This document shows positions 45,063 through 55,960 of a DNA stretch of 64,000 bases, piece after piece. The DNA is from Strongylocentrotus purpuratus (Eukaryota; Echinodermata; Echinoidea; Camarodonta; Strongylocentrotidae). Position 1 is the stretch's first letter. Each line of letters opens with the position of its first letter. The position numbers and the translations under genes were made by a program. The notes under the pieces are model-generated. The model made no database searches. It saw only the letters and a list, made by a program, of their open reading frames with translations, and was not told where the DNA came from. The stretch spans positions 8,309,660 through 8,373,659 of the forward strand of contig NW_022145601.1 of the NCBI RefSeq assembly GCF_000002235.5, in the 5' to 3' direction.

Positions 45063-46329
45063 CTTTAATCTGTCATTTCAATCTGACATAATAAATACCC
45101 CAGTCACACCGCCACTCCGACTCCAAACTGATCGCTTCCTTGCCGTTGTGGTAATGTAATTCAATATATATTAATCAGTCTCTTGTTGGTCACGTTATTA
45201 TGACTGAAGCTCGAAATGTTATATTCACTGTTGACACTTGACCCATAATCATCAGTGTGAAATGAATAAATGAACTATGAATCTTAATCAAAATGTCAAA
45301 GAACCCATTCTTTACTGCATGTACCCACAGAAAAATAATAAAACCTCGTGACTTACTTAAGAAAAGATTTCTGCGTTCATCTTTAATTATAATTATAACA
45401 TTCCGATTTCATTTGTAGTATGCACATCACATTGTGACTTAACGTCTTTCTGCGCCTTCCAAAGTAGTTAGAAATAATTAGCCCGTATATTACTCCCAGT
45501 GTTATACCACATTAAAAATATCAAGGTTTTTTTTTTTTTAAATAATTTTTCTGGCTTTTGTAAAATTGTAAATGCAATAACGAACATGATCTCAGAGGTA
45601 TTTTAAGCGCGGCGCACACTCCATGGTCCGTATTCTGGGCTGACTACAATCCGAATTTGAAAGACTTTGTGATAGAATTTTATATAAGCATTAAAACATT
45701 TGAAATCGTAATGACCGAGGATCTGGAAATTCATAATTAATTAAATCTCGATTTCAAGGGATTTAATGCTTTCTTGGATTGGGAAAAGCTAAATCGGCTC
45801 ATAATCGTAATGACGTCAGACCAATACTGCGATTGTCTACGATTTGAAGCCGATTCCGCTTTTATTCCAACAAGAGTTAAATGCACTAAACTTCCGGTTG
45901 TTAATATTCTAATCATTGTTTAGAACCTAAATCAGGAGGACAGTAGTTGTTTAGATCGCCACATCTAATGTAACCGCCCTTTCTACGAAAATCGGATCGC
46001 AGGAGGAACATGTAGTGTCAATTAAAGATAATTTCAAATTGCCTAAGGAATAGAAATCACGTTAAGATATTTCAATAGGGGACGAACAAGCTATTGGAAT
46101 TGCCTAAGCTAAAAAGTTTTAAAAAAAAACGTCGCAGCTCCACGACCATTCGATAACACCGATAAGCTTAGTTCATAACATCAACATATTTCAAAATTAC
46201 ATCAATGTCAAACCAGTAAATGCATGGTTCTGAAAATATACAATGAGCAATTAAAAAAAAAAATAAATTGGTGTGAATCTGCGTCATTTAAGATATTTAA
46301 AATGTAGTTATTATAGCGGTAGTTCTTAC
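45063..46329. other. Noncoding region between A6 and B5
   Basis: First part matches 24340-25130 and the second part matches 16500-17046, with the switch near 45780-45830. This looks like a recombination or gene-conversion breakpoint. No gene. Confidence 0.5.
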
Positions 46330-47079
46330 AGATTGAGCCTACATAAGATCTTGGCGCTTGATCCTGTTAGACGCAGCTCGAAATACTTCGAGTTGAGCGC
46401 TGCGAAACTCTGTCTATGTGATGACAATTATGAAGGGATTGAATCTTAGCTCTTGAACGAAAATCTCTGTCTCTACGATGATATATGAAGGGAATAAATC
46501 TTAGCTCTTGAACTTAATGTATGCAGCTGGAAATATTTTGGGGAACCGTCACAAAACTCTCTGTCTCTGCGATGCTTTATGAAGTGAACACGTCTTAGCA
46601 CTTGAACTTGTTTGATGCAGCTCGAAATATTTCGAGGAAACTGTTACGAAACTCTCTGTCTCTACGATGATATATGAAAGCAATACATCTTAGCACTTGA
46701 ACTTGTTTGACGTACATGTAGCTTGAAATATTTCGATGAAACTGTTACGAAACTCTCTGTCTCTGCGATGATATATGAAGGGAACACATCTTAGCACTTG
46801 AATTTGTTTGACGCAGCTCGAAATATTTCGAGGAAACTGTTACGAAACTCTCTGTCTCTACGATGATATATGAAAGCAATACATCTTAGCACTTGAACTT
46901 GTTTGACGTACATGTAGCTTGAAATATTTCGATGAAACTGTTACGAAACTCTCTGTCTCTGCGATGATATATGAAGGGAACACATCTTAGCACTTGAATT
47001 TGTTTGACGCAGCTCGAAACTTTCGATGAAACTGTTACGAAACTCTCTGTCTCTACGATGATATATGAAGGAAACACAT
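46330..47079 (-). repeat. B-type C-tail cassette array, 8 units (B5)
   Basis: The largest such array. Units start near 46330, 46445 (truncated), 46500, 46594, 46689, 46790, 46885 and 46986, then run directly into the B5 gene end. Units at 46689 and 46885 carry a 6-bp insertion (GACGTACATGTAGC) and alternate with 95-bp units, giving a higher-order period of about 196 bp. The unit at 46885 translates (minus strand) as VPFIYHRRDREFRNSFIEIF..SNKFKC-stop. Confidence 0.9.
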
Positions 47080-47080
47080 C

Positions 47081-48022
47081 TTAGCACTTGAATTTGTTTG
47101 ACGCAGCTCGAAATATTTCGAGGAAGGTGTTGCGGAACTCCCTATCTCTATGATGATATATGAAAGGATTGGGTGCGGCAGAAATAGCTAGTGCTACCAG
47201 GAAACAAAGATTTAGATAGACCATTGATGCTTTGTCCGCTAACGGCGTTAAATGAAGAGTGAAGAACACGATATATGGAGACCAAAAAAACACAAGAACA
47301 CCGACTATGATGCCGGTAGTCTTGACCGCTTCGAGCCTCCGCTCCACCGCTGCCGGTGCGACGTAGTTATTTTGATCGTTGATTGTTTGATTCGCTATGG
47401 CTCTTGCCTGCTTGACAGCGATCTGCATTATGCGGAGGTTAGAGACGACTATCACCAACAGTGTAAGGACCAAAAGTGAGACGATGACCAAGCTGAATAT
47501 TACGAACCCGAGGCTGTGCGGCTCTCTACCGCGGTTGGCATTTTGAACTTCGTTTAGGTCAATGTAACCGCGTAATACGAGAAAGATCAGGCTAAGTATC
47601 CAAATGGATGCTATCGCGTAACCAACGCGTTTCGGAGTAACCAATGTAGGATATCTAAGCGGTTTTGTTACTGCAATATACCGGTCTACGGTAAGGGCAA
47701 CAATGTGGAGCAGTGTACTTGAACACAAAGTGAAAATTGGTAACCATAGCACATCCGCCATGTTAGGGTACCAGGTCTTTTGCGAAAATACGGCTGGGTA
47801 GCAGGCAAGAGCAAGAGCCACACTTGACACCATATCATTTACTGCTAGACTTGTCAGGATAAAGTTCGTCGGCGTTCGTAGATTGTAGTTTTTGTAAACG
47901 GCCAAGACAACGAACAAATTCCCAATAATGATGAACGGCGCCAGCACAGCCATAATTGTCAACATTAGCGCAAAGAAAAACCCACTGTCGTGCAGGTTTT
48001 CGGAATAGGTAGAATTCATCAT
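47081..48022 (-). CDS. Class A GPCR, subfamily B (copy B5), intact
   Basis: A 313-aa receptor. Key positions: NST sequon at 3, N35 (1.50), D63 (2.50), D113-R114-Y115, W141 (4.50), basic ICL3, FFWSPY in TM6 and NPFIYHHRDREFR in TM7/helix 8. The last TM7 stretch reads ISAAPNPFIY, with Pro before the motif where B2 has Leu. There is no Cys at 3.25 or in ECL2. It differs from B2 at few positions although about 29 kb apart, so one is a recent duplicate. It has the longest downstream tail-cassette array and is divergently paired with A7 (2.80 kb). Confidence 0.94.
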   Translation of the reverse strand: MMNSTYSENLHDSGFFFALMLTIMAVLAPFIIIGNLFVVLAVYKNYNLRTPTNFILTSLAVNDMVSSVALALACYPAVFSQKTWYPNMADVLWLPIFTLCSSTLLHIVALTVDRYIAVTKPLRYPTLVTPKRVGYAIASIWILSLIFLVLRGYIDLNEVQNANRGREPHSLGFVIFSLVIVSLLVLTLLVIVVSNLRIMQIAVKQARAIANQTINDQNNYVAPAAVERRLEAVKTTGIIVGVLVFFWSPYIVFFTLHLTPLADKASMVYLNLCFLVALAISAAPNPFIYHHRDREFRNTFLEIFRAASNKFKC

Positions 48023-50144
48023 TCTTACCTTATTCTTTCTCGGTAAAACAATCTACTTTAGCTCCTTCTATCCTTCTCGAATGAGGATACGATGTATTAT
48101 ATTTGTTATTTAGCGCCTCGCTTTCGGATGTAAGCCGGTCGAATGCCCATAAAACTTTTCCGCTGTCCGTCGCGAATCAAACGCCAGACTCGACACACAC
48201 CAGGGTCTTAACAGATAGTTCCCGTAGGCACCGACATGGGCAGTCTGTTTGGTACGCATAAATAAATAAATCTTGAGCTATGCTGAATCTGTGTATCTGG
48301 TTCACTGGATAAGTATCAATATTACATCCGTGTGACCATTCAAGCTATCATCTGATGACGTACATGTCCGCGAGAAAATACAGACACGGATGCGTAAGGG
48401 GTGTGTCCCATTCTGGCGTGCGGGTTGCTATAACTCTTAAAATATATAGATACCTCTGATATATATCTTCTTTTGCTCAATATATCCTACCCTTCGACTT
48501 AAAGAGCTGAAACAGTTCCTGAAATCATATTCCAGACAAACAAAAATAAATTAAGTCAACATTTTCAGAACTCTTCCCCTTTTTTTGGAAATCCTGGATC
48601 AGTCCTGACAAGGTACCGTAGTCAATATCATGAAATGCGAAAACACAACATCTCCTGAATAAAGTAGGATCTGTCCTTCACGCGTCTTTCACATATTTTG
48701 TCTGTTTCCGAAAATTAATGATACTGAACCTGTCGGAAATGGTTTGATGATGGAGCGAGGGCATTGACAGCATTCAATTCGTTCGTGCTACAACACGAAA
48801 TGATCCATGCTCCCTCTCCTTCCCTTTGTAAATTTGTACCAGAAAGTTGATCCTTGATCGCTTGCCAGGATGTTAAGTGGGCGCTTTTCAAAAGTAATTA
48901 TACCTGCGTCATATATCACAGTTCAATCATTTTTATTTTGAAAAGCCGAAGTTTAGATCATGTAGTTCCTTACAGTAACAAAATTGCGCATTAATATATA
49001 AGACTACACAATACTTTGACTTTCTCGTGTCTTTCATACATGTTTTTATCGAGACCTTGCGATAGAAGGTTTTTTTAATATGTAAAAACCGTAACAAAAG
49101 CAGTATCAGTCAATCCATTCCAGTTATTAGAAATCAATCCTAGAATTTCATTAGATGTCACTCCATATCCGTCCTATAGTCTCACTTTCTCACAGTCTTT
49201 TCCACTTTCCTCATTTGAAAAAGATTTGATGCCAGCAATATCGAATTTCACGTAGATATTATAGGTCCAAAGGCCTTATTGTAATTACCATTTTTGAGCG
49301 ACAGCCTGTTAATTATGAAGGTGTTGATAATACTTGTAACTCTATCCTCATGAAAGAATTGGAAATCGAGGAAGGGGGTGGGGTGGCACAATTGCCTCGT
49401 GCCCCCTTTTTTAAAGGAATGTAGTATACAATTATTATTATTATTTACTTATTTATTATTACTATTATTATTATTATTATTTTTTTTTTTAAATTTTATT
49501 AATTAATTAGTTAATTTATTTATTTATTTTTTTATTTTTTTAAATTTTTTTTAATATATATTTTTTTTAATTAATTAATTAATTTATTTATTTATTTATT
49601 TTTATTTATTTATTTATTTTTTTTGGGGGGGGGGGGGTGGTGGGTTCTAGTACAACTAATTTAACTAGAGGGAGTACAATATCGCACACACAAAAAGCAT
49701 ATTATTATGAGTGAAATTAGAAGGGAAATCGATCAAAGAATAAAGAATACTTATCAAAAACATCACATAGATTCATAGTGAAAAGTTGATTTTTAGTGCT
49801 TCAACTACATGTCGATCGCTGAAACCATAGAGGCATTACCTCATAAGGTGGAGTGTGTGCGCGTGGTTGTGTATGTGTGCGTGTGTGTGCGTGAGAAGGA
49901 GATATTTATGTTAATATGGAGTATACTTTGTAGTTACTGAGTCTCCGCCAATTATTTTGTAGAACGAAATAATTTTAGTTATATATCCAGTTTCTCTTGA
50001 CCACGTCAGTGCTGTCGTCAGTGTTTCCAACCATGCTGAAGATTTTTCTGCGTAAAGAAGGCATGAAGGCACTTCACAGATAACCAGGTAAAACATTAAA
50101 AACCGAGTTAGAAAAAAAAAACACCTGTGGACCGACATCTTTAA
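48023..50144. other. Head-to-head spacer B5-A7, left part
   Basis: Noncoding, nearly identical to 18535-20050. Contains a long (TTA)n/(TTTA)n/T/G low-complexity block at about 49430-49640 and (GT)n at about 49868-49892. Confidence 0.6.
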
Positions 50145-50272
50145 TTCCTCTCCGGCTGATTTGGAGTGAGGAATAATGCCTTACAAAAAGGGCACTGTAG
50201 TGTATTATTAACTTAGTCTTGAACCCGGGACTTATCGGTTACTAGACCACTGCCCTACCACTGAGATATCGC
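50145..50272 (-). mobile_element. tRNA-derived SINE (tRNA-Thr-like head)
   Basis: Same element as at 6592-6720, slightly diverged (GGTCTAGTAACC in the anticodon region). B box CCCGGGTTCAAG intact. Confidence 0.65.
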
Positions 50273-50825
50273 GCTTCTTTAATTACTTTTGCCATTGCTC
50301 GTTTCATTACTTGTTTTTGTTTACTTGATTTCTATGTATAAATATACTGAGAGCAAGTTCGTGAGTTATAAAAAGCGTAGGTTTTCTTTCATACGACGTA
50401 CATAATTTATTCCATTTAAGGGAACAGCCCACCGTTGGATAGCCAGGCAGAGATTATATCTGACAACCTGACACGAGCTAATAATCGTGGTGACTCTTAA
50501 TTGAACACTTTGTCAGTATACAGTCACTCACATTACGCGGTGTATGGCGGGAATTGCATGATACGCTGTCCGGAGATGTTCCATTTTGGTTCTGCCATCG
50601 GCTCGATCATTGGACTAGCCAGAAATGAAACCAGCTTGCACTTACATTTAGTTCTTTGAAATGCCACTAACAGATGTTGTTCATGTGCAGATATAACCCA
50701 GTAAATACTTTTGTCTAAATTAGCTTGGCCAGTCCTATTTTGTGAGACATTCAGATAAATCGCAGTCCATGAATGTGGATCTTCACTAGCCTATTTCATT
50801 ACAATATTGAAAGAGTATTATCGCA
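50273..50825. other. Immediate 5' flank of A7
   Basis: Conserved A-type upstream flank, from about 50530 closest to the flanks of A1 and A5. Noncoding. Confidence 0.5.
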
Positions 50826-51779
50826 ATGAATGAAAGTACGGAATCAGCTCTTTTTGCACATCATCAATTTGCTGGCAAAATAGTTGTCATGGTATGTATT
50901 ACGCCTTTCCTACCTTGCATTGTCGTCAGCAACGCCCTGTTAGTGCTAGCAGTTTACAGACATTACAGCCTCCGAACACCAACAAATGCCATTATTGTGA
51001 GCCTTGCCATCTCTAATCTCCTCGACGCCCTTGTTGGGATTCCACTATATGTGTATGCAACCGTCTTTAAATTGGACACATTGTGCTTAGCTGAAGAAAA
51101 TACTCTTTACTATACTTTACCCTTGAGTGCACTATCTGGTGTTTCGTTTTGTCACATTGTGGCGTTGACTGCAGATCGATTCATAGCTGTTACGAAGCCG
51201 TTACGTTATGCCAGCCTGGTGACGTTTAGACGCATTGCCATCGTCCTGGGATGTCTGTGGCTTCTTAATATTTTGTTTAGCATCGCCCGATCTGTTGGCT
51301 TAGCGCATGGATCACATACAAGCCAAGACCAGGAAGAAACGGACTGCGGGGCTCCCTTAACTGGGACATTGTACGTAACCTTTACCTGGTTGATATTTTG
51401 TGTGATCGTGATTTCAATGGTTGCGTTGTTTGCCATCAATGCTTTGATTCTTCACATCGCAGTGAAACAAGCGAGAAAGATTGCGAGTCAAAGAGTGATC
51501 ATCCAGTTCCAACAGCAGCAACTCCCAGTACAAGATGACCGATTGAAAGCATTTAAAACTATCTCCCTCGTCGTGGTAGTCTTCATTATCTTCTGGTTTC
51601 CGTATCCCCTGTTTCTCATATTACAGCTTATAACGTATCAGTCACCTTTTTCTCTCATGGTATACAACAATTCTTTCCTGGTTTTACATACAATAAGTTT
51701 GGTTGTTAATCCTATCATCTACGGCTTCAGAGATCGGGCTTTTCGAAAGGCCTTTCAAAATATCTTGCGTCAGTTTTGA
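50826..51779 (+). CDS. Class A GPCR, subfamily A (copy A7), intact
   Basis: A 317-aa receptor with MNESTESALFAHH, LAISN (Asn at 2.50), DRFIAVTKPLRY, W4.50, ICL3 KQARKIASQRV..QLPVQDD, FWFPYP and NPIIYGFRDRAFRKAF. ECL1 differs from other copies (LDTLCLAEENTLYYT). The TM4-ECL2 segment is also distinct (SIARSVGLAHGSHTSQDQEETDCGAPL). Cys before TM3 and Cys in ECL2 are retained. Followed within 200 bp by the ICL3 relic. Confidence 0.94.
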   Translation: MNESTESALFAHHQFAGKIVVMVCITPFLPCIVVSNALLVLAVYRHYSLRTPTNAIIVSLAISNLLDALVGIPLYVYATVFKLDTLCLAEENTLYYTLPLSALSGVSFCHIVALTADRFIAVTKPLRYASLVTFRRIAIVLGCLWLLNILFSIARSVGLAHGSHTSQDQEETDCGAPLTGTLYVTFTWLIFCVIVISMVALFAINALILHIAVKQARKIASQRVIIQFQQQQLPVQDDRLKAFKTISLVVVVFIIFWFPYPLFLILQLITYQSPFSLMVYNNSFLVLHTISLVVNPIIYGFRDRAFRKAFQNILRQF

Positions 51780-51984
51780 ATAACGTAGAAAACTTTCGAA
51801 GTTCGTCGTAACCCCTCCGACGCCATTTTAGCGTGTGATCTATCCAGTTTCACATCAAAGGAGCACAATTTGTCCTGGAAGTAACTTAACATTATTGCAA
51901 AACGTAAATTTACCGGGCATGTTGTAATCATAACCATGCGAGAACCTCGCTATGGTTGCCTTAATAGTTGCGAACGAATTCATA

Positions 51985-52080
51985 CTTCGCATTGCAGTGA
52001 AGGAGGTGAATACAATCGCAAGTCAACACGTGGTCATTTGGATGCAACAGGAACAGCAACTGCATGTCCAAGATAACCGA
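51985..52080 (+). pseudogene. Relic of a diverged A-like GPCR (ICL3 only)
   Basis: Translates LRIAVKEVNTIASQHVV.. to QLHVQDNR, the same relic as after A4 and A6, with further substitutions. It passes into a duplicate of the A 3' flank. Confidence 0.72.
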
Positions 52081-52375
52081 AGTAACTTCACATTTATTGC
52101 AAAACATTAATTTATTTTAGCGTGAGAACCTACAAACTACAAACCTGACTGAGAGCCTGTCAGAAGTAGCCGAAGTAGCAGTAGCTCTAACTTGGTTCAT
52201 TGCATACGGTTGCCTCAATAGTTGCGAAAAATTTCATAATTCTAAATATTAAGAGCCTCGCAGCAAGCAATTGAATTGTCGATGTTTGAGGGCTTTCTCG
52301 TTTGCATGCTTCCTCGTTGTTGCAGCAAAGCTCTTGGAACGTGGGCTAGATAAGGTGAAAACGACCCGACTTTGG
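52081..52375. other. 3' flank of A7, truncated
   Basis: Normal A-type 3' flank up to CGACCCGACTTTGG. There it jumps to the SINE that normally lies far upstream of an A gene. The missing stretch indicates a deletion between A7 and A8. Confidence 0.6.
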
Positions 52376-52505
52376 GTCCTCTCCGGCTGACTTGGTAATG
52401 AGGAATACTGCCTTACAAAAAGGGCACTGTAGTGCATTAACTTAGTCTTAAACCCGGAACCTCTCGGTTACGAGACCACTGCCCTACCACTGAGCCATCG
52501 CGCTT
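52376..52505 (-). mobile_element. tRNA-derived SINE at a deletion junction
   Basis: Starts at the join GGGTCCTCTCC and ends CCATCGCGCTTTAAT, beside the TM5 remnant of A8. Head with GGTCTCGTAACC and TGGCTCAGTGGTAGGGC on the minus strand. Confidence 0.7.
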
Positions 52506-52506
52506 T

Positions 52507-52777
52507 AATATTTTATATTTTGTGTGACCGTGATTTCAATGGTTGCGCTGCTTGCCATCAACGCTTTGATTCTTAACATCGCAGTAAAACAAGCGAGAAA
52601 GATTGCGAGTCAAAGAGTGATCATTCAGTTCCAACAACAGCGACTCCCAGTACAAGATGACCGATTGAAAGCATTTAAGACTATCTCCCTTGTCGTTACA
52701 GTCTTCATTCTCTTCGGGTTTCCGTTTCCCATGTATATCATACTATGGCTTACAACGTACCTATCACTGCTTACTAT
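52507..52777 (+). pseudogene. Class A GPCR, subfamily A (copy A8), middle fragment
   Basis: Begins in TM5 (LYFVTVISMVALLAINALIL) and runs through ICL3 (KQARKIASQRV..QRLPVQDD) and TM6 (FGFPFPMY, where the TM6 Trp is replaced by Gly) to the start of ECL3. There it is cut by a LINE. The first half of the gene, TM1-TM4, is deleted, with the SINE lying directly upstream. It continues at 55831. Confidence 0.9.
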
Positions 52778-55700
52778 GGGATAGATGGTTATACTTTGGA
52801 AGTGAATTGCCGGGACCCTGGTTTGCGGGGAGGAGGTGTTGGAGTCTATGTTCATTCTTCTTTGAAATATAAAATGTTAAAGTATGATATTGACTTTGCT
52901 GAATCACTATGGCTTGAGGTTCAGATCGGTGATCGTTCCGTTGTTGTAGGTGTCATTTATAGAAAACCAAACACTGATATTTTCCAGTTTCAAGAGAGTT
53001 TATTGTCTGTGTTAGAAAGGATTAAAGTTGATAAAAAGTTGTGTATTTTAATGGGTGATTTCAATATTGATTTGTATAATCCCAGCGTAAATGCTGAAAT
53101 GTTAGTTACTTCCTTAGTGTGTTTGGGGATACATCAATTAATTAAGACCCTTACGAGGGTAACACCCATGTCAGGTTCCTTAATTGATCATATTTACACA
53201 AATATGGGTGCAGATCGTATATGTGCTGGTACAATTGTAACTGACGTTTCTGATCATTTCCCTATATTTGCTATTTTTGAAGATAGCTCAGTAAAATTAC
53301 AACCACAAGGAGAAGTACGATATAGAAGTTATAAAAACTATGAGAAAGAACAGTTTTGGGATAGTCTACTCTTGGAATCCTGGGAAAATGTATATGAATG
53401 TACTGATGTTAATAAAGCATATGATATATTTGTACAATCATTCATATAGGTATATGTGATCAATATGCTCCGATTGTTCATCGTCACTCTTCCAGGAGGA
53501 AAAATGATAAACCATGGCTGACTAGAGCTATTAAGAACTCAATTAAAAAGAAACATAAATTGTATGGTAAAGTATTAAAATCAAATTATAGTGAAGATCA
53601 TTTGAAAAAATATAGGACGTATAGAAATGTTTTAACTACAGTTTTGAGGAATGCGAAGAGGAAATATTATAGTGATGTATTTGAAATGTATAAAGGTGAT
53701 ACAGCGCAAACATGGAAGTCAATAAATAAGCTATTGAAGAGTGGAAACAGTAAAGTAAAAACGTCACATGTAGATAAGCTCTGTGTTGATGAAAATGGTA
53801 GTAAGAAAGTTGTAACCTCAGGGAAAGAAATATCAGAAGGCTTTAATGATTTTTTTTGTGAACGTTGGGCCTAACCTTGCTAAATCTATTAATGGAAATG
53901 TTGACGATGTTATTTCATTCAAAGGTTATCTTAGTGATGGAATAATTGACTCTATGTTTTGGGAACCAGTTACTCATTATGAGGTACAGGACTATTTATT
54001 AACTTTAAATGTAAAGAAAGCTTGCGGCTTTGATGATATTCCAGCCCGATTACTGAAGGATGCTGCTGAAGTAATTGCAAAACCATTATCTTATATTTAT
54101 AATCAGTCATTATTGAACGGTGTGTTCCCAGAGGCAATGAAAGTAGCCAAAGTTACACCAATCTTTAAAAAAGGGGATAAAAATGTCCCAGGCAATTATA
54201 GACCTATTTTAGTTTTGCCTCTTTTGGCCAAAATATTTGAGAAATGATGTCTTGTATAAGCACCAGTATGGCTTTCGTAAACATTATAGTACTAAGTTGT
54301 CTTTAATTAATTTGGTTAATGATGTGCTTAAATCACTGGATAAGGGCAGTGTAACACTAGGTGTATTCCTAGATTTCCAGAAAGCTTTTGATACAATTGA
54401 TCACGCAATATTGGCTGGAAAATTAGAACATTATGGAATAAGGGGCCTGCCTCTCCAGTGGTTTAAAGATTATCTTTGTAATAGATTTCAGTTTGTGAAC
54501 TATGATGGACATAGCTCATTGAAGCAGATAATAACATGTGGTGTTCCTCAGGGTTCTGTGTTGGGACCTACACTGTTTTTGTTGTACATAAATGATTTGC
54601 CAAACTCAACAAATTATTTTAATTTTAGACTTTTTGCCGATGATTCTTACTTGTTTCATACGTTTCCACCGAGACAGAATTCAATTGATATGGATAATAT
54701 AGTTAATATGCATCTTGATATGGTGACCATATGGTGTAAGGTGAATAAACTTACAGTCAATCTCTTAAAGACTAATTATTTGTTAATAAGAGGGAGTAGG
54801 CAATCAGTAGTAACTCAAGGGGTGCTAAAAATAGCAGAGACTGAAATAGCCCAGGTTGATGTTGCATCATTTGTAGGAATTTATATAGATCAACACTTGA
54901 CGTGGAAACCTCATATCCAAAGGGTTAATAAGTTTATTAGGAAAAGGGTTGGTGTTTTATATAGATTAAGACAGTTTGTGCCAAGGCGTGTTTTGTTGTT
55001 ACTGTATAAGACGTTAATTCAACCGCATATGACCTACGGAATTGAGGTTTGGGGAAGTAATTATGAAATGAACATGAAGTGTTTATTATTAAGCCAAAAG
55101 ATGGCACTAAGAGTTATAACGTTTAGTCCAATTAGGACTCATTCACAACCGATATTCCAGGAGCTAAAATTATTGAATGTGTATCAACTCCATAAATTAT
55201 CTATTTGTGTTTTTATGTATCAATTATTGAATGATAAATTGCCACAGTCTCTAATTCAGTATTGCTGTTTCATAGAGCACAACTATGAGACTAGACAAAG
55301 AGAAAGTAAGAAGTTAAGTGTGCCTAAAGTAAGGACAACGCAAGGTAAATTTTCAATGTCATTCAGAGGCACACGCTATTGGAATGATCTACCCCTTTCT
55401 GTACGGGAGAAAGCATCAGTATCTTGCTTTCGTAGAACTCTTATATCACAAATGTTAATAGAATAGTTGTTTATAACTTAGAACCAAGGCTCTTGCCTTT
55501 TTGTAAATATTATGTTATATAATTCTTCATCTTTTATTTAGTGTGAAATACCAAAGCTTTGTATAAAAGCACAGAACATATTTACCCTAGATGTAGAATA
55601 ATTTGTAGCTTAGGTATGTATTCAATAGTTACTCATATTTATTCATTACATTCTCATTTATTGCTGTGATACTTTTTGTGTGTGAGTGGTACTAGACACG

Positions 55701-55830
55701 ATTAGCATTAAATGCTATTTTCTGGTCCCATTTATCCTTTCAATGTTAATTAATCATTCACATTTTATTGTTATATATTGATGTACTTTTTGTTTTGGAT
55801 AATAAACTTCAAACTCAAACTCAAACTCAA
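52778..55830 (+). mobile_element. 5'-truncated jockey/CR1-like LINE, 3.05 kb, decayed
   Basis: Encodes, in order, the C-terminal part of an AP-type endonuclease (GGGVGVYVHSSL, MGDFNID, SDHFPIF; 52778-53449), a linker (KPWLTRAIKNSIKKK; about 53450-53874), and reverse transcriptase (GFDDIPARLL and NYRPI; 53846-54247; then FLDFQKAFDTIDH, GVPQGSVLGP and FADDSYLF; 54237-55466). At least three frameshifts or stops (near 53447, 53845 and 54240) break it. The endonuclease N-terminus is missing. The 3' end is an AATAAA followed by (CAAACT)n. ACTAT flanks both sides (52773-52777, 55831-55835), a probable short target duplication. Confidence 0.93.
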
Positions 55831-55960
55831 ACTATTATGGTATACAATCATTCCTTCCTGGTATTGCATACGATAAGTTTGATTGTTAATCCTATCATTT
55901 ACGGCTTCAAACATCGGGCTTTTCGAAAGGCCTTTCAAAAATATCTTGCGTCAATTTTGA
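55831..55960 (+). pseudogene. Class A GPCR, subfamily A (copy A8), C-terminal fragment
   Basis: Resumes exactly where 52777 was cut: IMVYNHSFLVLHTISLIVNPIIYGFKHRAFRKAFQ, that is TM7, NPIIY and helix 8. One extra A at about 55940 shifts the last residues. Without the LINE the two parts would align colinearly with the other A copies. Confidence 0.9.
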
